Assembly (NCBI RefSeq): GCF_003315075.1
Contig: NZ_QNRJ01000001.1
Span: 438,902-502,901, forward strand
DNA length: 64,000 nucleotides
Direction of reading: 5' to 3'
DNA from: Rossellomorea aquimaris
Lineage (GTDB): Bacteria > Bacillota > Bacilli > Bacillales > Bacillaceae_B
Part shown: positions 55,150 to 64,000 of the stretch, one piece after another
Numbering within the stretch: the stretch's first letter is position 1
Layout: the number at the start of each line of letters is the position of its first letter
The notes under the pieces: model-generated
Database searches by the model: none
Told to the model about the DNA's origin: nothing
The model's input: the letters and a program-made list of their open reading frames with translations, nothing else
Program-made: the position numbers and the translations under genes

Positions 55150-57996
55150 TTATCGAGTTAACGCTTCGTTAATAATTCGTGATTGTTCTTTTTTGTGTAC
55201 AGTTGGTTCACCTTCTGATGGACTGGAACGTCTGCGACGACCGACATAATGCACCTCAACACCGTCAGGCGCAATGTCACGGAGTCGTGATTCTGCAAAT
55301 GTCCATGCTCCCATATTCTTAGGTTCTTCTTGAATCCATACAATTTCTTTAAGGTTTGAATATCTTTCCAGAATGGCTGATATATCACCTTTAGGGAAAG
55401 GATAAATTTCTTCTACTCTAAGAATGTGTAACCAATCTTTATCATCGATATTTTGAAGCTTCTCTTCTAAATCAATCGCAATTTTCCCGCTGCATAATAC
55501 AACCCGTTCAACAGCCTCAAGATTCTCACCGAGACCCTTTTGCTCAAGGACTGAATGGAATTCTCCATGGGCTAATTCCTCAGCTGTGACAGCTGCAAAT
55601 TGATTCCGGAGCAAGCTTTTCGGCGTCATGATTACAAGTGGTCTTACTTCTTCTTTTTGTAAAATGGCAGCTTGACGTCTAAGAATATGGAAGTATTGAC
55701 CAGCTGTAGAACAGTTGGCAACCGTCCAGTTATATTCTCCACCCAGTTGCAGGAATCGTTCTAAGCGGGCACTTGAATGTTCTGGACCTTGACCTTCGTA
55801 TCCATGCGGTAACAGCATAACCAGGCCGGTTTTTTGACCCCATTTTGCACGGCCAGCTGAAATGAATTGATCGAACATCACCTGTGCCATATTGGAGAAA
55901 TCACCAAATTGAGCTTCCCAAAGAACCAACGTCTCTGGTGCAAACACATTATACCCATACTCATATCCAACAACAGCTGTTTCAGTAAGAGGACTATTAA
56001 GAACAACAAACGAAGCATGACTGTCCTTTATATTGTGTAAAGGGATGTATTCTTCTCCGGATTTTTCATCATGAAGAACCAGGTGGCGTTGAGCAAACGT
56101 ACCACGCTCGGAATCCTGTCCCGTTAATCGAATCGGCGTACCATCCTTCAAGATAGAAGCAAACGCCAACGTCTCGGCATGGGCCCAGTCAATTTTCCCT
56201 TTACCTTCAAACACCTGGCTGCGTCGTTTTAAAATGCGATCCAATTTCTTGAACACATTAAAGCCATCCGGCCATTGAAGCAGTTCATCGTTTAAACCTT
56301 CAAGCTTATTAAAATCAACACTCGTATTAATTTCCGGTAAGCCATTTGCTACGTACTCAGGTGGAGCAAGGACGGTATCGGGATCGTCGTCTTTAGCCGG
56401 TACCTTATCGTATGCCGTTTTCAATTCTTCTTCGATGTCGGTATCCATTTTCTCTACATCTGCTTCTGTGACGATTCCTTCTGAAATCAATTTTTCAGCA
56501 TATAGTTTCTTAACATTTGGATGGTTTTGAATGACTGAGTACATTAATGGATTCGTCACCATCGGTTCATCCATTTCGTTATGACCAAAACGGCGGTAGC
56601 CGATCAAATCAATGACAAAGTCTTTTCCAAAGGTTTTACGATATTCATAGGCGAGCACCGCTGCAGCAAGACAAGCTTCCGGATCATCTGCATTGACATG
56701 GACAATCGGAACTTCGAAGCCTTTGGCAGTATCAGATGCATATTTCGTCGAGCGGGAATCACGGCTTTCAGTCGTGAAACCGATCATATTGTTCGCAATC
56801 AGGTGAATGGATCCACCCGTGTTATATCCACGTAATTGACTCATATTTAATGTTTCAGCGACAACACCTTGTCCAGGGAAGGCAGCGTCTCCGTGAATCA
56901 TGATGGCATAGGAAGACTCCGGTGACTGCTCTGGATAACCCTTATCTTCACGGACTTCTTGTGCAGCACGTGTGTAACCAGCCACAATCGGGCTCACAAC
57001 CTCCAAGTGACTTGGGTTATTCGCCAGGGTTACACGTGCTCTCGCTGTTGACGACTGTAGAGGTGAGATTTCGCGATCAGCACCTAAATGATACTTAACA
57101 TCACCTGTCCAACCATATGTAATCCCAATTGATCCTTCTGAAGGAATCAGATCCTTGCTTGGGGCATGTTGGAATTCGGCAAAGATCATTTCATACGGTT
57201 TACCAATAACATGGGCCAACACGTTTAAGCGCCCTCGGTGTGCCATGCCGATATTGACTGTTTTAGCACCTGATTCAACTGAATATCGGACCATTTCGTC
57301 CAGTAAAGGCACCATAGAATCCAGTCCTTCTATGGAGAAACGCTTCTGACCAACAAATGTACGGTGAATATATTTTTCAAATCCATCCACTTCGGCAAGC
57401 CGTTTTAATAACGCCAGTTTCTTTTCCTTAGAAAGAGGAGTGAAGTAGGATTCTGATTCAATCTTTTCTCTTAACCAATTCTTTTCTTCAAGCTCATGAA
57501 CATGAGCATACTCAAATGCCAGTTTCTTAGTGTAGACCTGTCTTAAATGATTAATTGCCTGCAAGCCATCCTTTATGTGTGAAGGTGCATTCGGGCATAA
57601 AAAATCAACAGGAATCTGCTTTAAATCTTCTTCAGATAAATTAAACTCAGATAGTTCAATTCTTCTTGTGTCTCTATTTCGGTCATTAAGGGGATTAATA
57701 TCCGCAGCTAAATGACCATATGTACGAATATTATCTGCTAACTTGACTGCAGCTACCATCTTACTTAACGCAGTCGGTTGTGCAGGCAGCGTGAATGATG
57801 TATCCCCATGCTGGGCACTTGCGATTACTTGTACGTCTTCAGCTGTAGGAGGGCCCCATTGTTCGAATAATTCTTTCAATTCAGGATCTACGTCTGTAGG
57901 ATCCTCCAGGAATTGTTCATAAACCTCCATTACATAGCCTAGGTTAGGTCCGTAAAACGATTGCCACGGTTCCCCTTTTGCCGATTGCTTTTTCAT
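55150..57996 (-). CDS. odhA: 2-oxoglutarate dehydrogenase E1 component
   Basis: A 948-residue thiamine-diphosphate enzyme that decarboxylates 2-oxoglutarate and passes succinyl to OdhB. Landmarks: [20 protein letters not shown], the ThDP-binding [31 protein letters not shown], and the C-terminal transketolase-like domain ([19 protein letters not shown]). GGAGG lies before the ATG. It heads the odhAB operon; the leader carries a tandem 21-bp duplication, and a cre overlaps the predicted transcription start. The E3 gene is elsewhere. Confidence 0.97.
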   Translation of the reverse strand: MKKQSAKGEPWQSFYGPNLGYVMEVYEQFLEDPTDVDPELKELFEQWGPPTAEDVQVIASAQHGDTSFTLPAQPTALSKMVAAVKLADNIRTYGHLAADINPLNDRNRDTRRIELSEFNLSEEDLKQIPVDFLCPNAPSHIKDGLQAINHLRQVYTKKLAFEYAHVHELEEKNWLREKIESESYFTPLSKEKKLALLKRLAEVDGFEKYIHRTFVGQKRFSIEGLDSMVPLLDEMVRYSVESGAKTVNIGMAHRGRLNVLAHVIGKPYEMIFAEFQHAPSKDLIPSEGSIGITYGWTGDVKYHLGADREISPLQSSTARARVTLANNPSHLEVVSPIVAGYTRAAQEVREDKGYPEQSPESSYAIMIHGDAAFPGQGVVAETLNMSQLRGYNTGGSIHLIANNMIGFTTESRDSRSTKYASDTAKGFEVPIVHVNADDPEACLAAAVLAYEYRKTFGKDFVIDLIGYRRFGHNEMDEPMVTNPLMYSVIQNHPNVKKLYAEKLISEGIVTEADVEKMDTDIEEELKTAYDKVPAKDDDPDTVLAPPEYVANGLPEINTSVDFNKLEGLNDELLQWPDGFNVFKKLDRILKRRSQVFEGKGKIDWAHAETLAFASILKDGTPIRLTGQDSERGTFAQRHLVLHDEKSGEEYIPLHNIKDSHASFVVLNSPLTETAVVGYEYGYNVFAPETLVLWEAQFGDFSNMAQVMFDQFISAGRAKWGQKTGLVMLLPHGYEGQGPEHSSARLERFLQLGGEYNWTVANCSTAGQYFHILRRQAAILQKEEVRPLVIMTPKSLLRNQFAAVTAEELAHGEFHSVLEQKGLGENLEAVERVVLCSGKIAIDLEEKLQNIDDKDWLHILRVEEIYPFPKGDISAILERYSNLKEIVWIQEEPKNMGAWTFAESRLRDIAPDGVEVHYVGRRRRSSPSEGEPTVHKKEQSRIINEALTR

Positions 57997-58063
57997 TGTG
58001 AAAAACCTCCAACTATTTTGCCAGTTAGTATAATTTGGGTATCATGTATTCTTACAATTTCAA

Positions 58064-58105
58064 AGCCATATTTCATTATGCAAGAGCCATATTTCATTAT
58101 GCAAG
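58064..58105. repeat. Exact tandem 21-bp duplication in the odhA leader
   Basis: agccatatttcattatgcaag occurs twice back to back (58064-58084 and 58085-58105) without a mismatch, 68 bases upstream of the odhA ATG. On the odhA strand each unit contains TTGCAT and CATAAT, so a spurious promoter pair is created across the junction. Confidence 0.95.
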
Positions 58106-58124
58106 AATAGTAATTTTAAACACA

Positions 58125-58138
58125 TAAAAACGCTTACA
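58125..58138 (-). promoter_or_regulatory. CcpA cre site at the odhA transcription start
   Basis: TGTAAGCGTTTTTA on the minus strand fits the cre consensus TGWAARCGYTWNCW with one mismatch. It overlaps the start expected for the promoter at 58144-58152, which predicts glucose repression of the TCA-cycle genes. Confidence 0.65.
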
Positions 58139-58143
58139 AGGAC

Positions 58144-58152
58144 ATTTTATCA
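58144..58152 (-). promoter_or_regulatory. Extended -10 promoter of odhAB
   Basis: TGATAAAAT on the minus strand (extended TGN plus TAAAAT at 58149-58144). The -35 is weak. Start expected near 58137, giving a leader of about 140 nt. Confidence 0.5.
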
Positions 58153-58504
58153 CTGTGCAGTAGTAAGATAAAGTCTTTATGACAAATTTCTCAAAATTTT
58201 GTTTTCCGTATTTTGAATATGGTTATTACTTATATTCCCATAATAAATTACAAGAAAACCTTTTTCTATATCGACTATTCTGAAATAATATTTTATTAAG
58301 CGCTTTCTCTTTCACCTTCTTGTATCCCTTATATGAGGGTACTTTTTTCATAAACCATCTTACTACTGTTACTAAAAAAAACCAAATATTTTTTGTTATT
58401 TTTCATGATTTTTTATAGGTTATAAGATTTTCAGAATGTTAGATAAGCCTTATGTGTTTAAATTTTCAGCGCTTGCCTTTTTGTTTCTCCCCTCCTGCCT
58501 ATGA

Positions 58505-58532
58505 ACTCATCGCCCATGCATTGCATACAATA
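58505..58532 (+). promoter_or_regulatory. Sigma-K-like promoter of the Hsp20-like spore gene
   Basis: AC at 58505-58506, 17-bp spacer, CATACAATA at 58524-58532, matching the mother-cell sigma-K pattern AC-N16/17-CATANNNTA. The -10 also fits sigma-E (CATACANT). The rest of the 57997-58580 gap shows only a weak terminator-like hairpin at 58322-58350. Confidence 0.55.
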
Positions 58533-58580
58533 TAACAATCATGGCAGATGGCCTATATAGATTAAAGCGAGGTGGTTCAC

Positions 58581-59084
58581 ATGTTCCCATGGAGTTTATT
58601 CCCATTCAATAAAGACATGAAAGAGCAGATGAATCCGAAAGAAATGGATTCCTATATACAAGGTATGATGAAAAAAATGTTCCCGGGCGGATGGGAGGGT
58701 ATGATGAATCCGAATGATATGATGAGCGGGGCGCAATCCTTTATGAATCCGTTGGGCAATCAAGGGGAGAAATCTCAGCGGGGTCAGGCTTCACCTTCTT
58801 CTCATTCAATACCTGCAAATGTCTTTGAATCTTTTGAGGATATTTACATCCGGTTTCAGGTTCCAAGTGAGGAGTGGATGAAGCAATTGAAAATATTCCA
58901 CACGTCGAATCAGGCAATTATCGAGAACATCCCGGGACATGAGGAAAGACAGGTCATCACACTCCCTTGTCTTGTGAAAAAAAAAGGCGCAGTGGCTCAA
59001 TACAAGGACGGGATATTAGAGCTGAAAATACCTAAAAGCATCGACATGCAATATACAGAAATAGACGTCTCTGATAAATATTGA
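58581..59084 (+). CDS. Hsp20/alpha-crystallin-like spore coat protein (GerT/CotM-like)
   Basis: A 167-residue protein. The N-terminal half is Met/Pro/Gly-rich (MNPKEMDSYIQGMMKKMFPG), and the C-terminal half is an alpha-crystallin-like beta sandwich (EDIYIRFQVPSEEWMKQLKI, then AVAQYKDGILELKIPK). Such divergent small Hsp-like proteins in Bacillus include spore coat components. The mother-cell-type promoter upstream agrees. ATG at 58581 follows AGGTG by six bases; a GTG at 58572 is a less likely start. Confidence 0.7.
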   Translation: MFPWSLFPFNKDMKEQMNPKEMDSYIQGMMKKMFPGGWEGMMNPNDMMSGAQSFMNPLGNQGEKSQRGQASPSSHSIPANVFESFEDIYIRFQVPSEEWMKQLKIFHTSNQAIIENIPGHEERQVITLPCLVKKKGAVAQYKDGILELKIPKSIDMQYTEIDVSDKY

Positions 59085-59094
59085 GACGTCTTTT
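59064..59094 (+). terminator. Terminator of the Hsp20-like gene
   Basis: An 8-bp stem gacgtctc/gagacgtc (59064-59071 with 59083-59090) followed by TTTT, with the stop codon in the loop. Confidence 0.8.
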
Positions 59095-59108
59095 CTCGTA
59101 CAATACCT

Positions 59109-60518
59109 TTAATGAGCATACTTAAGAGAGATGCGAATAATGGTACCTGCGGGCTCGTTTCTTAAGGCTAAGATTTCACCGTTGTAGTTTTGAATGAGCT
59201 TTGATGCAATGGCTAACCCCAAACCATAACCGCCTTTTTCGCGACTTCTGGCCTTATCCACGCGGTAGAACCGGTCAAAGATCTTTGGAAGATCCTCTTC
59301 CGGGATTCCGATCCCTTCGTCTTTCACTTCGATCATCATATCTTCTTCACGATTCACTAGCTTTATTTCAATGTTTGAATGCGTATCAGAGTATTTAACG
59401 GCATTATCTAACAGAATGATCATAATTTGTTCCAGATGCCTTGGCATAATAGTCACCATTGTTTCATGATCCAGCTCATCCAAACACAGAAAAGTGTGTT
59501 CTTGATGTAGAAATTTAAAGTCTCTAATAACCTTATCAACCACTTTTTGTGGATTGGCACGAACGGTTTGAAGGTCAAATTTCTCACGATCCGCCCTGGA
59601 AAGTTCTAACAGTTCCCCTATAAGCCTTTTCACTCTTTCAAGTTCTTCCAATGACACTTGTAAAGATTCTTCCAGAATCGTCGGATCTTTTTTTCCCCAC
59701 CTGTTCAAAAGGGCCAGGTGTCCTTCTAATACCTGTATGGGCGTTCTTAATTCATGTGATGCATCTTCAACAAATTGTTGCTGTTGCTGAAAAGATTTCT
59801 CAATTTCGCTCATCATCTTATTGAAAATTTGTGATAGGTCACTTATTTCATCATGGGCCTTCACAATCTCTACTCTTTCGTGAAATCCTTTTCTTTCAAT
59901 CGATCTCATTGTTTCAGAAAGCTTATTTAATGGACGCACAAAGCTTTTAGCCATGAAATAGCCGATAATTGCACTGATCAAGAGCGCTAATACCCCCGTG
60001 ATGGTCATCATCCAGAACAGGTTCTTCATGATCTTTTCATATCGATTTAAGGGCTGGATAATTTCAATATATCCATTGAATTGATTCGATCGTATCGGAG
60101 ATCTCCCAATGAGCATTTGATTTTTCTCAGATTCTATGAGGGTAACTGACTTCTCTCTAACGGGATGAAATGGTACGTAAAAAGCTGATTCATTTTCACT
60201 CCGTATTTCCAATACTTGATTCCCCTGATGATCTAAAATACGTATGGTCTGGTCCTTTTCAGCTATTTGTTTCATCAAATCCCGGCTATCATAAATGTCC
60301 TGGAGCTGTATATTTGGTCCTCTTTGTTTGAAAAACACCGTAATTTCATCCAGCACACGACCAAAATTATTCTCTTCTTCATCCACCATCCACTTACTGA
60401 TTGCATGATATTGAAAAAAACTAAATAAGAAAAAGGCAAGGAATATGGCTGAACCAGCGGCTAACGCCCACTTCACTTTAAGGGAAGAGGGCTTAAAACG
60501 ATTCAGGAATGTATTCAT
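59109..60518 (-). CDS. Sensor histidine kinase (ArlS/YkoH-like)
   Basis: A 469-residue membrane kinase: helix 1 (WALAAGSAIFLAFFLFSFF), an extracellular sensor of about 125 residues, helix 2 (MMTITGVLALLISAIIGYFM), a HAMP domain, the phospho-acceptor His in DASHELRTPIQVLEGH, and the ATPase with DNAVKYSD, DEGIGIPEED and GGYGLGLA. Its ATG overlaps the stop of the response-regulator gene as ATGA. Signal unknown. Confidence 0.92.
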   Translation of the reverse strand: MNTFLNRFKPSSLKVKWALAAGSAIFLAFFLFSFFQYHAISKWMVDEEENNFGRVLDEITVFFKQRGPNIQLQDIYDSRDLMKQIAEKDQTIRILDHQGNQVLEIRSENESAFYVPFHPVREKSVTLIESEKNQMLIGRSPIRSNQFNGYIEIIQPLNRYEKIMKNLFWMMTITGVLALLISAIIGYFMAKSFVRPLNKLSETMRSIERKGFHERVEIVKAHDEISDLSQIFNKMMSEIEKSFQQQQQFVEDASHELRTPIQVLEGHLALLNRWGKKDPTILEESLQVSLEELERVKRLIGELLELSRADREKFDLQTVRANPQKVVDKVIRDFKFLHQEHTFLCLDELDHETMVTIMPRHLEQIMIILLDNAVKYSDTHSNIEIKLVNREEDMMIEVKDEGIGIPEEDLPKIFDRFYRVDKARSREKGGYGLGLAIASKLIQNYNGEILALRNEPAGTIIRISLKYAH

Positions 60519-61195
60519 GTCCTCATCACATACCCAGTACCGCGTACAGTTTGGATGTAGCTATCTTCGTCGGGCGAATCAATTTTATTACGTAAATATC
60601 TTACATAAACATCCACTACGTTCGTTTCAACCTCGGTATCATACCCCCACACTTTATTGAGAAGGACTTCACGGGTCAAAACAATATTTTTATTTTCCAA
60701 AAAGGCGAGTAAAAGGTCATACTCCCTTTTCGTAACCTCGATTTCATGTTCAAGCTTAAATACTTGCCTTGATTCCTTTTGAACGGTGATATCACGGTAA
60801 TGATACGTTGTTTGAGTCGAAGCTGCTTCTTCATTTCCGGCTCGTCTGAATACGGCCCTCAATCTCGCTAACAGTTCTTCAATAGCAAAAGGCTTTACGA
60901 TATAATCATCTGCACCGCTGTCCAATCCTGATACACGGTCCATTACACTGTCCCTTGCCGTGATCATGAGGATCGGAATAGCTTTCACTTGCCGGATTCT
61001 TCTGCAAACCTCAAGTCCGTTCAAATTCGGCAGCATTAGATCCAATAAGATAATGTCCCAATTCTCGTTTAAACCTTTCTCTAACCCCCCTCTTCCATCA
61101 TGGGCAAGACCCACTTCATATCCTTCATATTTAAGTTCCAGTTCAATGAACCGGGAGAGATTTTTTTCGTCTTCTATGACTAAAATTCTTTTCAC
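60515..61195 (-). CDS. OmpR-family response regulator
   Basis: A 226-residue regulator: receiver domain with acidic pocket IEDE, phospho-acceptor Asp52 in DIILLDLMLPNLNG, Thr in ITARD and Lys in DYIVKPFA; a winged-helix DNA-binding domain with EVTKREYDLLLAFLENKN and the TVRGTGYVMR ending. The GTG at 61195 has AGGTG six bases upstream; the GTG at 61204 lacks spacing. It forms an operon with the kinase and possibly with the small ORF just upstream. Confidence 0.93.
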   Translation of the reverse strand: MKRILVIEDEKNLSRFIELELKYEGYEVGLAHDGRGGLEKGLNENWDIILLDLMLPNLNGLEVCRRIRQVKAIPILMITARDSVMDRVSGLDSGADDYIVKPFAIEELLARLRAVFRRAGNEEAASTQTTYHYRDITVQKESRQVFKLEHEIEVTKREYDLLLAFLENKNIVLTREVLLNKVWGYDTEVETNVVDVYVRYLRNKIDSPDEDSYIQTVRGTGYVMRT

Positions 61196-61226
61196 ATAAA
61201 TCACCTGCTCTAAATGCTAATACGTC

Positions 61227-61352
61227 TTATTTTATTTTACTTTTGCTGAAAATAAAATCATTAAGCGCTTGAAAGATTTCAATACCTTGATACGTCATTA
61301 ATGTAATGGCAGTAAAACTGAAAAATAAAATAGGAATTATTCGAATCCACAT
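61227..61352 (-). CDS. Small membrane peptide (41 aa) upstream of the two-component system
   Basis: MWIRIIPILFFSFTAITLMT begins a 41-residue peptide with one transmembrane helix and a short basic tail (FSKSKIK). A strong ribosome binding site (GGGAGG) precedes the ATG. It ends 31 bases before the response-regulator start on the same strand with no terminator between, so it is probably the first gene of the operon. Not recognised. It could modulate the kinase in the membrane. Confidence 0.6.
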   Translation of the reverse strand: MWIRIIPILFFSFTAITLMTYQGIEIFQALNDFIFSKSKIK

Positions 61353-61551
61353 GGTTCTTACCTCCCTTTTATCATTACCGTCATTTTCCTCCACATTCAT
61401 TAAAATTGAATGAGAAAAGGGTAAGTTTTCACTTAGAGAAGAAAGAAATTATAAGTTTACATAATGATATTATAATCAAATAAATAGATAGTATGAAATT
61501 GCTCCTGTTGAAGAAAATAAGAGTTGTATAAATAAGAATGAGGTGCACGAA

Positions 61552-62769
61552 ATGGAAAGTAAGAAAAAATTGGATTTACTTGCGTTATCCTCTATTCCTT
61601 TAGTTATGACACTTGGGAATTCGATGTTGATCCCTGTCCTTCCTCAATTAGAAAAGGAGCTTAACATTACGGGATTTCAATCAAGCTTGATCATCACCGT
61701 TTACTCCATCATAGCCATACTCTGCATTCCGATTGCCGGTTATTTATCCGATCGGTTCGGCAGGAAAAACATTTTAATACCCAGTTTAGTCATTGCAGGA
61801 ATCGGTGGCCTCATTTGTGGATTTGCTTCCTTATACGGTTCGAACGCCTATATTTTTGTCATTGTAGGAAGGGTTGTTCAAGGAATTGGAGCAGCCGGAG
61901 CCTTCCCGGTCGTCATTCCTACAGTAGGAGACCTGTATGAGGATGATGATCAAATCACCAAGGGATTGGGTTTAATCGAAACATCCAATACTTTCGGCAA
62001 GGTGCTAAGCCCGATACTTGGTGCGTTATTTGCTGCATGGATCTGGTTTATTCCCTTCTTTTCCATTCCAGTATTTTCACTTTTATCCATTCTACTGATC
62101 ATGAAATTTGTAAAAGTGCCCGCCAAAAATGGAGAAGTAGCGAAACAAACCATTAAGGAATTTGTTCATGAGGTGGGAATCGTCCTTAGGAAGGAAAAGA
62201 GATGGATCTTCGGAATCTTTGTGATCGGAATCATTTCCATGTTTACTTTATTTGGATTTTTATATTATTTATCTACCCGCTTAGAGCATGCTTATGGAAT
62301 TAACGGAGTAATGAAGGGACTATATTTAGCAGTCCCACTCCTTTTTTTATGCCTAACCTCCTATATAACCGGGAAAGTGATCGGAAAGAGCAAAGACAAG
62401 ATGAAGTGGGTCATCGTATTTGGATCCCTCATGAGCTCGGTCGCTTTCATTCCATTAATTTTGACTGAAGGATTAGGGGTCATCTTGAGCATATTTTCCA
62501 TTGCTGGTATCGGAATGGGCGCAGCCCTTCCCTGTTTGGATGCATTGATAACAGAAGGAATCGAGAAGGAACACCGTGGAACCATTACCTCCATTTACAG
62601 TTCAATGAGGTTTACAGGTGTCGCTTTAGGTCCCCCTATAGTAGCGTTGATTGAACCTTTGAGTACCTTTATCATTTTCATCCTTCTAAGCCTATTTTCC
62701 AGCCTGGTCGGAATGCTTTTCATTAAGGTTCCGGAAGCACAGCAAGCTGTCTCGACTAAAAAGGCTTGA
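61552..62769 (+). CDS. MFS multidrug-type efflux protein
   Basis: A 405-residue, 12-helix drug:H+ antiporter-1-type MFS protein. Motif A GYLSDRFGRKNILIPSLV after helix 2, motif C-like ETSNTFGKVLSPILGALFAA in helix 5, and a second-half GIGMGAALPCLDALITEGI. Substrate unknown. The ATG at 61552 has AGGTG six bases upstream; a GTG at 61543 is an alternative. It is divergent from the two-component operon, which might regulate it. Confidence 0.88.
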   Translation: MESKKKLDLLALSSIPLVMTLGNSMLIPVLPQLEKELNITGFQSSLIITVYSIIAILCIPIAGYLSDRFGRKNILIPSLVIAGIGGLICGFASLYGSNAYIFVIVGRVVQGIGAAGAFPVVIPTVGDLYEDDDQITKGLGLIETSNTFGKVLSPILGALFAAWIWFIPFFSIPVFSLLSILLIMKFVKVPAKNGEVAKQTIKEFVHEVGIVLRKEKRWIFGIFVIGIISMFTLFGFLYYLSTRLEHAYGINGVMKGLYLAVPLLFLCLTSYITGKVIGKSKDKMKWVIVFGSLMSSVAFIPLILTEGLGVILSIFSIAGIGMGAALPCLDALITEGIEKEHRGTITSIYSSMRFTGVALGPPIVALIEPLSTFIIFILLSLFSSLVGMLFIKVPEAQQAVSTKKA

Positions 62770-62784
62770 GGATTCATCCCATGA

Positions 62785-62820
62785 TGAAAAAACGGAGCTG
62801 AAATGCAGGCTCCGTTTTTT
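62785..62820 (+). terminator. MFS gene terminator
   Basis: A 12-bp stem (aaaaaacggagc 62787-62798 with gctccgtttttt 62809-62820). Confidence 0.9.
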
Positions 62821-62951
62821 CAATTGCACACCCAGATCTGCTGAGTAGAATAAAGAAAGCTCCTCCTTTACAATCCCGAAATGTTTATTTCGATACATAA
62901 TGTGGTAGATATATCCATAAACATGATAGGGATCGTAAGGGAGGAATATAT

Positions 62952-63128
62952 ATGACCTGGATAATCGTGATTGCTTCTCTTTTTGCACTTCTCATTCTGG
63001 CTGAAGAAGTCATTAATTATTTTCTACGTACAAAAGTAATTGAACATCACCCCAAGGCGAAAAGAAGCGAAGGAAAGATGAAAACTTTGTTTCATAAAGT
63101 AAAGCTGAAACTGACTCATACACAGTAA
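62952..63128 (+). CDS. Small membrane protein (58 aa), unknown
   Basis: MTWIIVIASLFALLILAEEV starts a 58-residue protein: one transmembrane helix, then a strongly basic cytosolic tail (HHPKAKRSEGKMK, HKVKLKLTH). GGGAGG lies before the ATG. The rest of the 62770-63182 gap holds only the MFS terminator upstream and a weak hairpin (63149-63172) downstream. No family recognised. Confidence 0.6.
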   Translation: MTWIIVIASLFALLILAEEVINYFLRTKVIEHHPKAKRSEGKMKTLFHKVKLKLTHTQ

Positions 63129-63182
63129 GTAGTACTACATAGACTAAAAGGTGGAGAAGTTCTTCTCTGCCTTCCATTTCAG

Positions 63183-63647
63183 TCACTTCTTTGACACAAT
63201 ATGCAGTGTTTCATTTGATTGATGTGATAACATATCTTTAACCTCTTGAGGATATAATTGTACTTCTGAAAGTTCTTCCAGGGGAATCCACTTGTATAAT
63301 AAACGATCCCCTTCCAGCCCATGAAAGGCGTCCTTTTGAAAAATTGCCCGATCTGCAGCTGTCACTTTATAGTAAAATCCAATTTCATGGAAATCCCATT
63401 CTTTATAGGGAAAGAAATTTTCGTTCACCAACATCAATTGTTCTACATGAATTTCAACCCCCAGTTCTTCTCTCATTTCTCTCTTTAAGCTTTCCTGTGA
63501 GGCTTCACCCATGACGACTCTTCCACCGGGCAACGACCAGTAGCTGTCTTCCACTTGTTTATGTAATAAAATATGGTCCTGTTCTATCCAGACGGCCACT
63601 ACCCTGTAATTAAAAACGTTTCGGTTTTGTTTAAACACAAGATCCAT
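63183..63647 (-). CDS. Nudix hydrolase
   Basis: A 154-residue Nudix protein with the box G-x5-E-x7-REUxEExGU in GRVVMGEASQESLKREMREE and LGV following. It hydrolyses a nucleoside-diphosphate-linked compound; the substrate is not evident. SLPGGRVV before the box is typical. ATG at 63647 follows AAGGAGG by six bases; the open frame further upstream enters the flank of the repeat and is unlikely to be translated. Confidence 0.9.
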   Translation of the reverse strand: MDLVFKQNRNVFNYRVVAVWIEQDHILLHKQVEDSYWSLPGGRVVMGEASQESLKREMREELGVEIHVEQLMLVNENFFPYKEWDFHEIGFYYKVTAADRAIFQKDAFHGLEGDRLLYKWIPLEELSEVQLYPQEVKDMLSHQSNETLHIVSKK

Positions 63648-63704
63648 TCGACCCCTCCTTCTCTTCATTCTAACCAATAAAAACCCAATATTGTTTAAAA
63701 ATGG

Positions 63705-63893
63705 CTCTTTTCGCAAAGATTGTTGTTTTCTAGCATAGAGTCTGCCAGGGCTCTGTCAACCAGGTTTATGCTGGATGGTGAGGGGAACTGCTCCGCTTGC
63801 AGCTAGCGTTCGGCCGAACCTCCTCAGCTTAGCCGAACGGGGTCTCGGCACGTCCGTACTTCCGCAGGAGTCTGCGCAGTTCCCCTCACCATC
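63705..63893. repeat. Palindromic intergenic repeat, copy 2 (inverted)
   Basis: The 120-base core at 63774-63893 is the reverse complement of 31499-31618 with two mismatches. Its flank also matches: ggctctgtcaa at 63749-63759 and ctcttttcgcaaagatt at 63705-63721, at spacings within one base of copy 1. It lies upstream of the Nudix gene. Nothing recognisable remains in 63894-64000. Confidence 0.9.
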
Positions 63894-64000
63894 TTTAACA
63901 GGATTTTCATGACAGAGCTTCAAGGTGTGCAAGAAAACAATGTAACGAGAAAAAATATTCTTTTTCTTAAAAGGAAGATCAATCTCTACTTACCTTAAAT

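Noticed and set aside
58322..58350. Hairpin gtatccct...agggtac followed by T6
   Set aside because: Short stem with a bulge and no gene on that strand to terminate.

Overview
The window looks like chromosomal DNA from a low-GC, endospore-forming Bacillaceae bacterium (Bacillus/Rossellomorea-like). It has strong AGGAGG-type ribosome binding sites, many TTG and GTG starts, sigma-A promoters, spore germination and spore coat genes, an Sda-like sporulation checkpoint peptide and Bacillus-type riboswitches. No tRNA, rRNA, phage, IS element or CRISPR array was seen. It is mostly core genome. The accessory-looking parts are a two-copy palindromic repeat, an MFS gene remnant and several very small genes.

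Layout. 1-1.9 kb: the end of a CBS/DUF294 nucleotidyltransferase gene with a DnaQ-type exonuclease. 2-5.4 kb: proline synthesis (proC, proB, proA). 5.9-6.8 kb: an LCP cell-wall gene. 7-15 kb: a ten-gene cobalamin scavenging operon behind an adenosylcobalamin riboswitch (btuF, btuC, a btuD-cbiZ fusion, cobU, cobS, cobC, a second cobU-like gene, a PduO-type adenosyltransferase, cblT, cblS). It can import corrinoids, convert incomplete ones, and join alpha-ribazole (imported by CblT, phosphorylated by CblS) to the corrinoid without a CobT in the window. 15-24.9 kb: msrA, a glycosyltransferase, an MFS remnant, cvfB, a purine riboswitch with a PbuG-type permease, an Fsr-like MFS gene, a YhcN-type spore lipoprotein, a ZIP-like transporter and a MutS2-like ATPase lacking Smr.

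25.1-25.3 kb holds a well-supported non-coding RNA gene: perfect -35, long rod-like fold and intrinsic terminator. It resembles 6S RNA. 25.4-31.4 kb: a DUF4395 protein, a ferritin-like protein, ABC-F YkpA, RecQ and several small proteins. 31.5 kb: first copy of the palindromic repeat. 31.7-35.5 kb: a GerA-type germinant receptor operon. 35.6-43.5 kb: a DUF1033 protein, a cupredoxin, paired fluoride channels, a YidC2 insertase, a D,D-carboxypeptidase, xpaC-telA and a CPA1 antiporter. 44-46.8 kb: a MoxR/VWA pair (YojN/YojO type). 47-52.9 kb: acetyltransferases, DedA, a YkqA-like protein and an acyl-CoA synthetase.

53.3 kb: an Sda-like peptide gene. 53.9-58 kb: odhA-odhB of the 2-oxoglutarate dehydrogenase complex, with a CcpA cre overlapping the predicted transcription start and a tandem 21-bp duplication in the leader. 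58.6 kb: an Hsp20-like spore coat protein with a sigma-K-like promoter. 59-61.4 kb: an OmpR-type two-component system preceded by an unrecognised 41-residue membrane peptide. 61.5-63.6 kb: an MFS exporter, another small membrane protein and a Nudix hydrolase. 63.7-63.9 kb: the second, inverted repeat copy (118 of 120 bases identical in the core).

All calls come from reading the sequence and remembered family features. No database search was run.
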